From an uncultured Bacteroidales bacterium (lineage in GTDB: Bacteria > Bacteroidota > Bacteroidia > Bacteroidales > UBA932), in contig CAMFBM010000001.1 in NCBI GenBank assembly GCA_945948555.1, forward strand, positions 1 to 64,000: DNA of 64,000 nucleotides, written 5' to 3'. Made by a program: the position numbers and the translations under genes. The notes beneath the pieces were generated by a model. The model saw nothing but the letters and a program-made list of their open reading frames with translations. It searched no databases and had not been told where the DNA came from. Below are positions 1 to 7,893 of this stretch, in pieces; positions within the stretch are counted from its first letter, which is position 1, and each line of letters starts with the position of its first letter.

Positions 1-152
1 AGTTTTATTTACTGCCAGGGCCGCTTAGGACCTGGAAAAATTAACGAACTATTGTATTCGGTGATTATGCGGTTTATTCCCCGAGAAAATTTCGGCGAAT
101 AGGATATTTCTTCACAGAAAATCACCTGGTCTCGGCATAGTCAAAATAAATT

Positions 153-183
153 TTGCCTCTGCTCTCGACTTTCGCTATATTTG
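153..183 (+). promoter_or_regulatory. Bacteroidetes-type promoter before truncated lipoprotein gene
   Basis: TTG at 153-155, 20 bases, then TATATTTG at 176-183, matching the Bacteroidetes sigma consensus TTG-N19-21-TAnnTTTG. Transcription would begin near 190, just before the GTG at 206. Bases 1-152 carry no gene that I can see. Confidence 0.6.
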
Positions 184-205
184 TACAGGATAACCATATG
201 TTGCG

Positions 206-364
206 GTGAAACAGAATATTCTGACCTGCCTTGTTATTATGATGGCCTTCTGTTCCTGTCGTGAACAGGACGACAGCCGCCTCCTTTCAAAGCTGGATGC
301 AGTGCTTCAGGACAAGGCCGTATATGAAATCTATTTCGAAGATGCAGTAAGGAACATAGAATGA
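206..364 (+). pseudogene. truncated lipoprotein, N-terminal remnant (DUF6377-like?)
   Basis: A GTG-started frame of 52 codons. It opens with a signal peptide ending in a Cys-containing stretch (FCSC near residues 15-18) and continues with LLSKLDAVLQDKAVYE before a TGA. The post-signal segment resembles the first helix of DUF6377-type Bacteroidetes regulators (an LDxxLxxxxxY pattern); this is from memory and tentative. Such proteins are several hundred residues long, so the piece is probably the head of a gene whose body was deleted when the downstream GH3 gene came to lie next to it. It has its own good promoter. Alternatively it is a short secreted peptide. Confidence 0.45.
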
Positions 365-387
365 TTAATCATTATAAATAAAATATT

Positions 388-2619
388 ATGGATATGAAAC
401 TTAAACTTGTCGCTGCGGTCCTCATGACCGCTCTTGTGGCAGTATCCTGCGGCAATTGTTCGCAGAAATCTGATAAACCAGTGTATCTGGATGAAAACCA
501 GCCTCTTGAGGCCCGTGTCGAGGATGCCCTCTCACGAATGACCATCGAGGAAAAGGTGAAGATTCTCCACGCACAGAGCAAATTCTCTTCAGCAGGAGTG
601 CCTCGTCTGGGCATTCCGGAGCTTTGGACGACCGACGGCCCTCATGGAATCCGTCCTGAAGTGCTCTGGGATGAATGGAACCAGGCCGGCTGGACCAACG
701 ACTCCTGCATCGCATTCCCTGCCCTGACCTGTCTTGCTGCAACCTGGAATGAGGAAATGTCTGCACTTTATGGAAAATCAATAGGTGAGGAGGCACGCTT
801 CCGTGAGAAGGATGTGCTTCTCGGTCCGGGCGTGAACATATACCGAACCCCTCTGAACGGCCGCAACTTCGAGTATATGGGTGAGGACCCTTACCTTGCA
901 TCAGTGATGGTTGTCCCATATGTCAGGGAAGTCCAGAAAAACGGCGTGGCTGTCTGCGTGAAGCATTATGCCCTCAACAATCAGGAGGCTCTCCGCCATG
1001 AATACGATGCCGTGGTGGACGACAGAACCCTGAATGAAATCTATCTTCCAGCATTCAAGGCTGCCGTGCAGGAAGGTGGGGCATGGTCAATTATGGGATC
1101 ATACAACCTTTACAAAGGCCAGCATGTATGCCACAACCAGTATCTGCTCAACGACAAACTGAAAGGCGAATGGGGATTCGACGGAGCCGTAATATCAGAC
1201 TGGGGCGGATGCCATGATACTGATGAGGCCATAACCAACGGACTTGACCTTGAATTCGGTACATGGACCGATGGCCTTACCAAGGGCTCCACGAACGGTT
1301 ATGATTCTTATCATCTTGCCTATTCCTATCTTGAGAGGCTCCGTGACGGAAGAGCTTCAGTTGATGTGCTCAATGAAAAGGCCCGCAGGGTGCTCAGGCT
1401 CATATTCCGTACGGCTATGCGCACTGACAAGCCTTTCGGTTCACTTTGCAGCCCTGAGCATTATGCCGCTGCCCGGAGCATCGGTGACGAGGGTATAGTG
1501 CTCCTGAAGAATGAGAATGATGTGCTTCCGGTAAAGGCTGATGCAAGGAAGATATTGGTCGTAGGAGAGAATGCCGTCAAGATGATGACAGTCGGCGGCG
1601 GTTCTTCATCCCTGAAAGTACAGAGGGAGGTGTCTCCTCTTGACGGAATAAAGGCTGCTGCTCCGGAGGGTGTTCAGGTCATATATGAAAGAGGTTATGT
1701 AGGAGATGTTTCCGGGGCTTACAACGGAGTTGTCACCGGACAGGACCTTTCGGAAAACCGTAGTGCCGACAGACTCATCAAGGATGCATGCGCTCAGGCC
1801 GCCGATGCCGACATGGTAATCTTTGTGGGCGGTCTCAACAAGTCCAGGCATCAGGACTGCGAGAATTCTGACCGTTTAGGGCTGGAACTTCCTTACAATC
1901 AGGATGCTGTCATAGAAGCTCTTGCAGCTGTGAACCCTAATCTTGCAGTGGTCATAGTGTCAGGAAATGCTGTCGCAATGCCATGGGTGGACAAGGTGAA
2001 TGCTGTCGTTGAGGCTTGGTACGGAGGTTCCGAGGCTGGAAATGCCCTCGCCGATGTGCTTTTCGGCAAGGTGAACCCGTCAGGAAAGCTTCCGTTCACA
2101 TTCCCGGCGCGCCTTGAGGACAATGGAGCACATGCTTTGAAGGCTTATGATCCGAAATCCACCGTTGCCAATTATTCGGAAGGCATATTCGTAGGCTACC
2201 GCTGGGCACAGAAACACGGTATCAAGCCTCTCTTCGCTTTCGGCCACGGTCTCAGCTACACCGATTTCACATATTCGGAAGCATCATCCAACAGTTCATC
2301 AATGTCCGGAAACGGTACGCTTACTGTAAAGACCAAGGTGACCAACAGCGGCAAACTGGCCGGCAAGGAGGTCGTCCAGCTCTACATCAGCGATGACGAG
2401 TCTTCCGTGGAACGCCCGGTCATGGAGCTTAAAGGCTTCAGGAAAATAGCCCTCGAACCAGGTGAAACCAAGGAGGTCACCTTCACGATTACCCCGGACA
2501 TGCTGAAGTACTATGATGCCTCGACATCCTCCTGGACCCTCGAGAAGGGCACTTTCACAGCCTGCATAGGTTCTTCTTCCGAAGACATCCGCACCAAAGT
2601 CTCTTTCGAGGTAAGATAA
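388..2619 (+). CDS. glycoside hydrolase family 3 beta-glucosidase, lipoprotein
   Basis: 743 residues. The signal peptide has a lipobox (VAVS before Cys21), so the enzyme is probably a membrane-anchored periplasmic or surface exo-glycosidase that removes terminal beta-linked sugars, most likely glucose. The order is a GH3 N-terminal barrel with KH at 192-193 and the nucleophile in ISDW (Asp271), a GH3 C-terminal sandwich (about 370-600), and a fibronectin III-like domain ending near 740. Length and domain order are normal for BglX-type enzymes. Start: ATG at 388; a second ATG at 394 is equally possible. It stands alone with no SusC/D partner in view and ends in a strong terminator. Substrate cannot be set from sequence. 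Confidence 0.92.
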   Translation: MDMKLKLVAAVLMTALVAVSCGNCSQKSDKPVYLDENQPLEARVEDALSRMTIEEKVKILHAQSKFSSAGVPRLGIPELWTTDGPHGIRPEVLWDEWNQAGWTNDSCIAFPALTCLAATWNEEMSALYGKSIGEEARFREKDVLLGPGVNIYRTPLNGRNFEYMGEDPYLASVMVVPYVREVQKNGVAVCVKHYALNNQEALRHEYDAVVDDRTLNEIYLPAFKAAVQEGGAWSIMGSYNLYKGQHVCHNQYLLNDKLKGEWGFDGAVISDWGGCHDTDEAITNGLDLEFGTWTDGLTKGSTNGYDSYHLAYSYLERLRDGRASVDVLNEKARRVLRLIFRTAMRTDKPFGSLCSPEHYAAARSIGDEGIVLLKNENDVLPVKADARKILVVGENAVKMMTVGGGSSSLKVQREVSPLDGIKAAAPEGVQVIYERGYVGDVSGAYNGVVTGQDLSENRSADRLIKDACAQAADADMVIFVGGLNKSRHQDCENSDRLGLELPYNQDAVIEALAAVNPNLAVVIVSGNAVAMPWVDKVNAVVEAWYGGSEAGNALADVLFGKVNPSGKLPFTFPARLEDNGAHALKAYDPKSTVANYSEGIFVGYRWAQKHGIKPLFAFGHGLSYTDFTYSEASSNSSSMSGNGTLTVKTKVTNSGKLAGKEVVQLYISDDESSVERPVMELKGFRKIALEPGETKEVTFTITPDMLKYYDASTSSWTLEKGTFTACIGSSSEDIRTKVSFEVR

Positions 2620-2623
2620 AATA

Positions 2624-2650
2624 AAAATCCCCGGACTGACCGGGGATTTT
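2624..2650. terminator. rho-independent terminator, probably bidirectional
   Basis: Perfect 11-bp stem AAAATCCCCGG / CCGGGGATTTT around the loop ACTGA, followed by a T-rich run. It begins five bases after the GH3 stop and also faces the end of the convergent small membrane protein gene, so it can serve both. Confidence 0.9.
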
Positions 2651-2659
2651 TATTTTATT

Positions 2660-2947
2660 TCACGCTGAACGGTAGATGCAGGTCCGGGTACGGGATTCCC
2701 TGTAATCATTTGTCTTGCCGTATTTGCTGTGGACTCCGCCGATTGGGGAGTGACCGTGAATCAGCCATTGAGGTACTGAGGCAATTCCTGTCATTGCCAA
2801 TACGGTGACGAGGTGGATGATTACCCAGACATTGAATTTCAGACCGAGGACTGCTGCTCCGTGTGATGCTTCAAGTATGATTGAGGTTGCAAGTACTGCA
2901 GGAGTGATTGCGAGCAGTGAAATATTGCAGATTTTCAGTTTGTTCAT
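2660..2947 (-). CDS. small two-helix membrane protein (DUF4405-like)
   Basis: 95 residues from the ATG at 2947 (MNKLKICN). Two hydrophobic segments (about residues 7-24 and 33-52) are followed by a His/Tyr-rich tail (WLIHGHS, HSKYGKTNDY). The layout resembles short DUF4405-type proteins of Bacteroidetes, in which helix histidines may bind haem; that link is by resemblance only. The frame could be opened upstream to 3037, but a TAnnTTTG box (TACCTTTG on the minus strand, 2965-2972) lies just before 2947 and supports the shorter form. It converges on the GH3 gene and shares its terminator. Confidence 0.6.
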   Translation of the reverse strand: MNKLKICNISLLAITPAVLATSIILEASHGAAVLGLKFNVWVIIHLVTVLAMTGIASVPQWLIHGHSPIGGVHSKYGKTNDYRESRTRTCIYRSA

Positions 2948-3025
2948 ATTGATTCTAATTTTTGCAAAGGTAGGCAGCATTGGTAGTGATTTTATTCTGT
3001 ATATGACTTGCCATTTGCAGCCTTT

Positions 3026-3110
3026 CGGCTCAATCACCCCTGCTATTACCAGATTTTCGGCTCAAAACATTGGCAATTGAGCCGTATTCTTAGTATATTT
3101 GAGCCGAAAA
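3026..3110. promoter_or_regulatory. four copies of CGGCTCAA / TTGAGCCG around the Fic promoter
   Basis: CGGCTCAA occurs at 3026-3033 and 3058-3065; its reverse complement occurs at 3077-3084 and 3099-3106. Copies 2 and 4 extend to a perfect 12-bp inverted repeat (TTTTCGGCTCAA at 3054-3065, TTGAGCCGAAAA at 3099-3110). Copy 3 lies between the -33 and -7 boxes and copy 4 overlaps the -7 box. This is the form expected of a repressor operator. The Fic protein immediately downstream carries a winged-helix domain and is the obvious candidate to bind it. Confidence 0.6.
3070..3101 (+). promoter_or_regulatory. promoter of the Fic gene
   Basis: TTG at 3070-3072, 21 bases, TATATTTG at 3094-3101, 19 bases before the ATG at 3121. 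The -7 box shares bases with an inverted CGGCTCAA copy. Confidence 0.65.
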
Positions 3111-3120
3111 TAAAATATCA

Positions 3121-4155
3121 ATGACCAGAGAAAACGAAATACTTCAGTTCCTGCACTATCATCCTGGATCCTCCAGAACCGAGATTGAGACGGGAATGAA
3201 TCTACCGGAAAGCCCTGCTACCGTCAAACGAATCATCGCCTCACTTGTAGAGTCAGGCTCCGCAATTGTATCCGGACAAGGCCGGGCAACCCGCTACAGC
3301 GTGTCCCCGCAGGCACAAGTAACGATGGAACTGAATATTGACACATATTTTCAGAGGGAGACTGACGAGCGTGAAATTCAGACAAGATTCAACTTCGGGC
3401 TCATAAACGATATCCTCCCCAAAGTAAATCTGTTCACGGCAGAGGAGAAAGAACTTCTTGACAGCCTTCAAGCACAGTTTATACGCAATCTTGAAGGCAT
3501 CACACCCAACGAATACCGGAAAGAAATGGAAAGGCTGGGCATCGACCTGAGTTGGAAATCCTCACAGATTGAAGGCAACACCTACTCCCTTCTGGAGACC
3601 GAGCGGCTTCTGAAGGAGAAGCAATCCGCCTCCGGAAAGACGAAGGAAGAAGCCATTATGCTTCTCAACCACAAAGATGCACTCGATTTTGTCCTGGCAG
3701 AACCCGATTACCTTAAGGAAATCTCTGTCCGTCGCATAGAAGATCTCCACGCACTTCTTACAAAAGAGATGAACGTAGACAAAGGCATTCGCAAACGTCG
3801 CGTCGGCATTACAGGCACAAACTACTATCCTCTGGACAACGAACACCAGATCCGCGATGCCCTCGAAGACAGCTGCCGACTCATCAATGCAAAGGAGAAC
3901 ATATTCGAGAAAGCCCTCCTGGCTCTGGTACTCCTTTCATACATACAGGCATTCTCTGACGGCAACAAGCGGACGGCCCGCATTACCAGCAATGCCATCC
4001 TGATTGCAAACAAGTACTGCCCAATCTCCTTCCGTACAGTTGACTCGGTGGATTACAAAAAAGCAATGCTCATCTTCTACGAGCAGAACAACATCTCCGC
4101 TTTCAAGAAGATTTTCATCGATCAGTTCGCTTTCGCTGTCCGAACCTACTTCTGA
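3121..4155 (+). CDS. Fic-family protein with winged-helix N-terminus and altered active site
   Basis: 344 residues. Residues 1-65 form a winged helix (ILQFLHYHPGSSRTEIE). An inhibitory-helix motif (S/T)xxxE(G/N) is present at SSQIEG (Ser147-Glu151), so autoinhibition sits N-terminal of the Fic core. The core motif, normally HxFx(D/E)GNxxxxR, reads QAFSDGNKRTAR (276-287): the His that deprotonates the target hydroxyl is Gln276, while Asp280, Asn282 and Arg284/287 remain. Fic proteins transfer AMP or other phosphate-containing groups to target side chains. Without the His, AMP transfer may be lost or changed. The operator-like repeats upstream suggest autoregulation. No antitoxin gene is adjacent. 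Confidence 0.88.
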   Translation: MTRENEILQFLHYHPGSSRTEIETGMNLPESPATVKRIIASLVESGSAIVSGQGRATRYSVSPQAQVTMELNIDTYFQRETDEREIQTRFNFGLINDILPKVNLFTAEEKELLDSLQAQFIRNLEGITPNEYRKEMERLGIDLSWKSSQIEGNTYSLLETERLLKEKQSASGKTKEEAIMLLNHKDALDFVLAEPDYLKEISVRRIEDLHALLTKEMNVDKGIRKRRVGITGTNYYPLDNEHQIRDALEDSCRLINAKENIFEKALLALVLLSYIQAFSDGNKRTARITSNAILIANKYCPISFRTVDSVDYKKAMLIFYEQNNISAFKKIFIDQFAFAVRTYF

Positions 4156-4249
4156 TTGGGTAACATATCCTATCTTCCATTCTACCGGCAGTAAGGTGAT
4201 TTACACGAAGGATTACAAGCGGGAGAATGGAGTGGATGTCGTCGGGCGC

Positions 4250-4753
4250 CTACAAGGAAATGTCTATCTGGTAGGCCAGCCTTTCGCTCCCGTTCCAGCA
4301 ACGGATTATTCCGCAGTAACGGAAGCCTTCCTTCAGGATGGCGTTCTGCATCACGGCATTGTCCCTGTGGGTGTCAATCCGGATAGAGGAATTGTGCTGC
4401 AATGCAAACCGCATCACTCTTGAGAAAATGCCCCTGACCTCCCCACAGGACGCGATGCGGTGGATGGTCGAGTAAGGACGGTCGCTGAGCCAGGAGCCGT
4501 CATATATGACTGCATATGTCGGGTCCTCCCCTGAGCGGAGCACGAAGGTCGCGACAACCCTCCCCTCACACTCGCAGACATAACTGTCTCCTCTGGTGAC
4601 ATCTTCCTTGAGCAGTTCCTTTCCCGGATAATCCTCTCCCCACTGGTGCGGATTGCCTGTTTCCGCCATAAACTTCCTTGCAGCGGCAAAAATTTCCAGC
4701 ATCCGCGGTATGTCCTCCAAGGTGCTTTTCCTTATATCAATCAATTTTTCCAT
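4250..4753 (-). CDS. GNAT-family N-acetyltransferase
   Basis: 167 residues, a single GNAT domain. The N-terminus is typical (IRKSTLEDIPRMLEIFAAAR), and the acetyl-CoA end of the fold reads RIDTHRDNAVMQNAILKEGF (about 125-144). The acceptor is unknown; it is probably a small amine or a protein N-terminus. It starts 16 bases after the stop of the deacetylase gene on the same strand, so it may be the last gene of the aryl-polyene-like operon. It ends 94 bases from the convergent Fic gene. The 4156-4249 gap shows nothing recognisable. Confidence 0.85.
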   Translation of the reverse strand: MEKLIDIRKSTLEDIPRMLEIFAAARKFMAETGNPHQWGEDYPGKELLKEDVTRGDSYVCECEGRVVATFVLRSGEDPTYAVIYDGSWLSDRPYSTIHRIASCGEVRGIFSRVMRFALQHNSSIRIDTHRDNAVMQNAILKEGFRYCGIIRCWNGSERLAYQIDISL

Positions 4754-4769
4754 TCCGACATATATGCAA

Positions 4770-5525
4770 TTACAATTCCAGGCCGGCGCGGCGAAGGGCG
4801 GGGATGAGGCGGGTAAGTAGGGCGGGGGCGCCTGCCAGGCGGTCGTGCAGAAGGATGACGGATCCCGGGCGGGTCTTGCGGAGGATGTTTCCGAGGCATT
4901 TACCGATGGCGGCGTCCAGTTCGGACGGGGCGAGGGAATCTTTCAGATGGACCGTGTCGAAACTGCGGACATCCCAGCCAATGACCTTGTGACCGGTGTG
5001 TTTCAGGATTTTGGCGATGTCGGGGTTGGTCACGCCGAAAGGGGGGCGGAACAGGCGGGGCTCAGGGGCAGCCACCGCAGAAGCCGACAGACCTGGCTCG
5101 CGGGAATCCGAAGTGGGAGCCGCCTCCTGAACCGCCAAATCAATCACACTGTCACAGGCCCTGATGTCGTCTTCGATGAAAGTCTTTCCGGAAACGGGGA
5201 AAAGCGGGGAATGGGTGTAGGTATGGTTGCCGACGGTGTGTCCCCGGGAGACAATCAGGCGGATGAGCTCAGGGTGTTTCTCCGCCTTGGAACCCGTCAC
5301 GAAAAAATATGCCTTGACCCCATAGCTGTCGAGCACATCCAGCACCTTCGGGGTCACTTCAGGGTCGGGGCCGTCATCAAAAGTCAGCGTCACCTTGCCG
5401 GGGCGGAGGTCACGGCACTGCACCTTGATCCAGACTCCGGAGCCGATGCGGGAGCAGGCCCACACAAGAAAGATGAGGGCTGCTGCCACCAGGACGCAGA
5501 GGACTATGACAAGCACGCCGTTCAT
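4770..5525 (-). CDS. polysaccharide deacetylase family protein (NodB fold)
   Basis: 251 residues: one N-terminal membrane helix (about 3-24), then a carbohydrate esterase 4 (NodB) domain. All five motifs are visible: TFDDGPD (Asp50/51), HTYTH (metal ligands His101, His105), RPPFG (Arg160), WDVRSFDT and LLHD. The enzyme should be an active, membrane-tethered, metal-dependent amide or ester hydrolase facing the periplasm. Its start overlaps the chain-length-factor gene stop (ATGA), tying it to the polyketide-like operon. There it might trim an acetylated saccharide carrier or cleave the finished product from a carrier; this is inference. Residues 135-155 are a low-complexity insertion. Confidence 0.88.
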   Translation of the reverse strand: MNGVLVIVLCVLVAAALIFLVWACSRIGSGVWIKVQCRDLRPGKVTLTFDDGPDPEVTPKVLDVLDSYGVKAYFFVTGSKAEKHPELIRLIVSRGHTVGNHTYTHSPLFPVSGKTFIEDDIRACDSVIDLAVQEAAPTSDSREPGLSASAVAAPEPRLFRPPFGVTNPDIAKILKHTGHKVIGWDVRSFDTVHLKDSLAPSELDAAIGKCLGNILRKTRPGSVILLHDRLAGAPALLTRLIPALRRAGLEL

Positions 5526-6262
5526 ATTCTTTCAATCACGATGTCAAGGGACGGCAAGGAAACTTCCCGGAAGGCAGTTCCTGAACAAAGATTACCGACC
5601 TCCCGCGCCAGCAGGAAGGCTGACTCGATCGAGCCGGAAAGCAGCGGACGTTCACCTGAGACGGGGGCGGCTGCAGGACTGAATCGGGAAATCCTGCACG
5701 GGCAGGACTCCGAAGGGATGTCGGAGATAAGGAAAGCCACGGCGCCCTCGCTTCCGGGAGAGAACCTGCCCATCCTTTCCAGGACCGCCTTTGAAGTCGG
5801 GATAATCTCGTCGAATGCCAGCACAAGGACATTGTGCCTCCCCTCCCCCACAAGCAGACAGGCATCCAGAAGGGCGTCGCTGAAACTTGCCGCTCCGTTG
5901 ACAAATGTCGAATTGTAGGTCTTGAGTCCCTCCATCAGGGCGATCTGACCACCGACCGTGTTGAAAGTGGAATATATGAACGAAGTCGGATTCAGCATAG
6001 ACTCCTCCCTGGCCATAATCTCTGAGGCGAACTTCTCGGAATCCTCAAGGCATCCCAGGGCGGTCGCAGTCAGCACTCCGTCGGGAATCCTTCCGGGCAC
6101 ATTCTCGAGGCACTTCAAGGCAGAGGCGACGCTCAGACGGACGATCCGGCCCATCCTGCGCCGCATATTGGCGTTGGGTATCACCTCCCTGTAGTCGGGC
6201 TCCCCGTCCGTCGAAGGACGGATGGAGAAAAAGGAAGATATATATATTTCTTTATCCATCAT
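5522..6262 (-). CDS. ketosynthase-like chain-length factor
   Basis: 246 residues, resembling the short beta-ketoacyl synthase family (Ketoacyl-synt_2 type) in aryl-polyene clusters. The thiolase-like core is visible (NMRRRMGRIVRLSVASALKC, then TSFIYSTFNTVGGQIAL). Where a ketosynthase has its Cys (TACSSS) this protein reads NGAASFS, with no Cys nearby, so it should not condense by itself. It probably pairs with the full ketosynthase encoded just upstream and sets product length. It starts 42 bases after that gene's stop and overlaps the deacetylase start. An alternative ATG is one codon in. Confidence 0.8.
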   Translation of the reverse strand: MMDKEIYISSFFSIRPSTDGEPDYREVIPNANMRRRMGRIVRLSVASALKCLENVPGRIPDGVLTATALGCLEDSEKFASEIMAREESMLNPTSFIYSTFNTVGGQIALMEGLKTYNSTFVNGAASFSDALLDACLLVGEGRHNVLVLAFDEIIPTSKAVLERMGRFSPGSEGAVAFLISDIPSESCPCRISRFSPAAAPVSGERPLLSGSIESAFLLAREVGNLCSGTAFREVSLPSLDIVIERI

Positions 6263-6304
6263 ATTTTATAATATGGAGAATATATAACACTATGGAAATA
6301 TATA

Positions 6305-7537
6305 TCATAAGGCTGAGAAGACAAGGGAGGAATCGTTGCCTCCGAAACCGAAACTGTTGGACAATATGTTCCTGATTCCCAATCCCTTCCTGTGGCAGGT
6401 CAAAGGTTCAATGCCCAGAAGAGGGTCCGCCGAAGTAAATCCGGGGCTCGGCCAGAGTTCTCCATATTTCAGGGAGAGGACACAATAGACGGCCTCGATT
6501 CCCTCGCTGGCGGCAAGGGTGTGGCCGACATATCCCTTGAACGAGCCGAAAGGCGGGAGCGCGTCCCCGAAAAGGCGTTTGAGAGCATTGCCCTCCGAAA
6601 GGTCGTTGCCGGGAGTTGCCGTGCCGTGGGTGTTCACAAAATCAATGTCGGAAGGTTCCAGAGCGGCCACCTCAAGGGCAGCCGACATTGCGGCATAGGC
6701 TCCGTCACCCTCGGGATTGCTTCCGGTCTGGTGGAAAGCCTCATCCACATTCGCCCAGCCGGTGACCCGGCAATAGGCCTGCACTCCCCTCTGTCTGAGT
6801 GACTTCCCGCTCTCAAGCACAAGAAAACCGGCACCTTCTCCGAGATTTAGCCCGTCACGGGAGGCATCGAAAGGACGGCAGGGCGACTGGGAAAGAATCC
6901 TCAGGGAATTAAACCCGTTGACAGTGAAACGGCTGAGGGCGTCGCCTCCCCCTGCCACGACCACATCGGCAAGACCGGCGCAGATCATCCTGGCCCCAAG
7001 CATTATGGCATTCCCGGCAGAGGAGCAGGCCGTGCTGATTGTCGTGCTGAACCCCGTCAGGGAATGTTTCCTGCGGACATAATCAGTCGTGGCTCCGCAG
7101 TCATAATGACTCATCAGACGGATGTCTCCGGAAGAAGGGTCCCTGCTGAAATCCTCATAGAAAAGCTCGCCAAGATCCATTCCTCCGACAGATGTGCCGA
7201 GAATCAATCCCACAGGGAGTTCCGCAGGATTCAACCCGGCATCCCGCAATGCCTCCGAGACCGCCAAGGATGAAAGAATGGCGGTTCTTGTCACCGGGTC
7301 TTCCTCTTCCGGATTGCACGGACAGCATTGGACATCCGATGAGGAAAGGGCATCAGCCGCCCCGCCAAGAGGAACCCGGGCAAGAGGCACATCAAGCCTC
7401 GTGCGGAAGGAATGGCTTTTGGAAATGCCGCTCCGGAGCGCACGAAGAGCCTCAAGGTTCTCCTGCACACCAGTGCCGATGGAGGAGACCACCCCAAGAC
7501 CTGTCACGAAAACATCTGCCGTACGAGGGTGTCTCAC
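6305..7537 (-). CDS. beta-ketoacyl-ACP synthase (FabF-like, aryl-polyene type)
   Basis: 410 residues. A complete ketosynthase with the Cys-His-His triad: STACSS (Cys171), NTHGTATPGND (His304) and KGYVGHT (His339). It would condense malonyl-ACP with a growing acyl chain in the cytoplasm. Sequence style and neighbours place it with specialised aryl-polyene/flexirubin ketosynthases rather than housekeeping FabF. Its ATG overlaps the stop of the ACP gene by 4 bases, and the chain-length-factor gene follows, the usual KS-CLF arrangement for heterodimers. Confidence 0.88.
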   Translation of the reverse strand: MRHPRTADVFVTGLGVVSSIGTGVQENLEALRALRSGISKSHSFRTRLDVPLARVPLGGAADALSSSDVQCCPCNPEEEDPVTRTAILSSLAVSEALRDAGLNPAELPVGLILGTSVGGMDLGELFYEDFSRDPSSGDIRLMSHYDCGATTDYVRRKHSLTGFSTTISTACSSAGNAIMLGARMICAGLADVVVAGGGDALSRFTVNGFNSLRILSQSPCRPFDASRDGLNLGEGAGFLVLESGKSLRQRGVQAYCRVTGWANVDEAFHQTGSNPEGDGAYAAMSAALEVAALEPSDIDFVNTHGTATPGNDLSEGNALKRLFGDALPPFGSFKGYVGHTLAASEGIEAVYCVLSLKYGELWPSPGFTSADPLLGIEPLTCHRKGLGIRNILSNSFGFGGNDSSLVFSAL

Positions 7538-7788
7538 GCTTTTTTGGAAGATATGTATTCAGCCATAGTCCTGACGCTGCGGAAGATCTGGCGGCCCTCC
7601 TCCTGGGAGATACGTATGCCGTAGTCCCTCTCAAGGATTAGAATCAGTTCCAATGCGTCGATGGAATCCAGTCCGAGACCGGCATCACCGAAAAGCGGTG
7701 CGTCAGGGTCGATGTCCCCGGGAGTGAGTTCCTCGAGATTCAGGGCCTCGATTATCTTTGATTTGAGTTGTTCTATCAGTTCTTCCAT
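7534..7788 (-). CDS. acyl carrier protein
   Basis: 84 residues, a single carrier domain. The phosphopantetheine site is GLDSIDALEL, with Ser42 as attachment point. It differs clearly from the second ACP of the operon (11642-11884), so the two probably serve different steps, such as starter or tailoring versus chain extension. It overlaps the following ketosynthase start by 4 bases. Upstream is an 88-base gap that carries a repeat. Confidence 0.9.
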   Translation of the reverse strand: MEELIEQLKSKIIEALNLEELTPGDIDPDAPLFGDAGLGLDSIDALELILILERDYGIRISQEEGRQIFRSVRTMAEYISSKKA

Positions 7789-7837
7789 TATTTTGTTTTT
7801 TTAGTTTGTCAGTTTATTTAGTCTTTTATAAGATCTC

Positions 7838-7893
7838 TCCATTCGCTTCGCTCAGTCGAGATGACAGGAGGCACGCTCAGGGATGACAGGAGG
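7838..7893. repeat. dispersed-repeat-like element with duplicated GATGACAGGAGG
   Basis: The stretch CATTCGCTTCGCTCAGTCGA followed by GATGACA resembles short repetitive elements scattered in Bacteroidetes genomes (a TTCGCTC..CGAGATGACA style). GATGACAGGAGG is present twice, at 7860-7871 and 7882-7893. The second copy is inside the ketosynthase-fusion gene and supplies its last codons (TSCHP and stop). The element separates that gene from the downstream ACP inside one operon. Confidence 0.5.

Noticed and set aside
422..919. 165-codon minus-strand frame
   Set aside because: Antisense to the GH3 catalytic domain, no domain seen.
4004..4423. 139-codon plus-strand frame running from the Fic gene into the acetyltransferase region
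   Set aside because: The first part overlaps Fic in another frame and the last part is antisense to the acetyltransferase; the middle 95 bases show nothing recognisable.
4845..5918. 357-codon open frame on the plus strand
   Set aside because: It lies wholly antisense to the deacetylase and chain-length-factor genes, which have clear motifs; it is Arg/Gly-rich with no recognisable domain, an effect of base composition.
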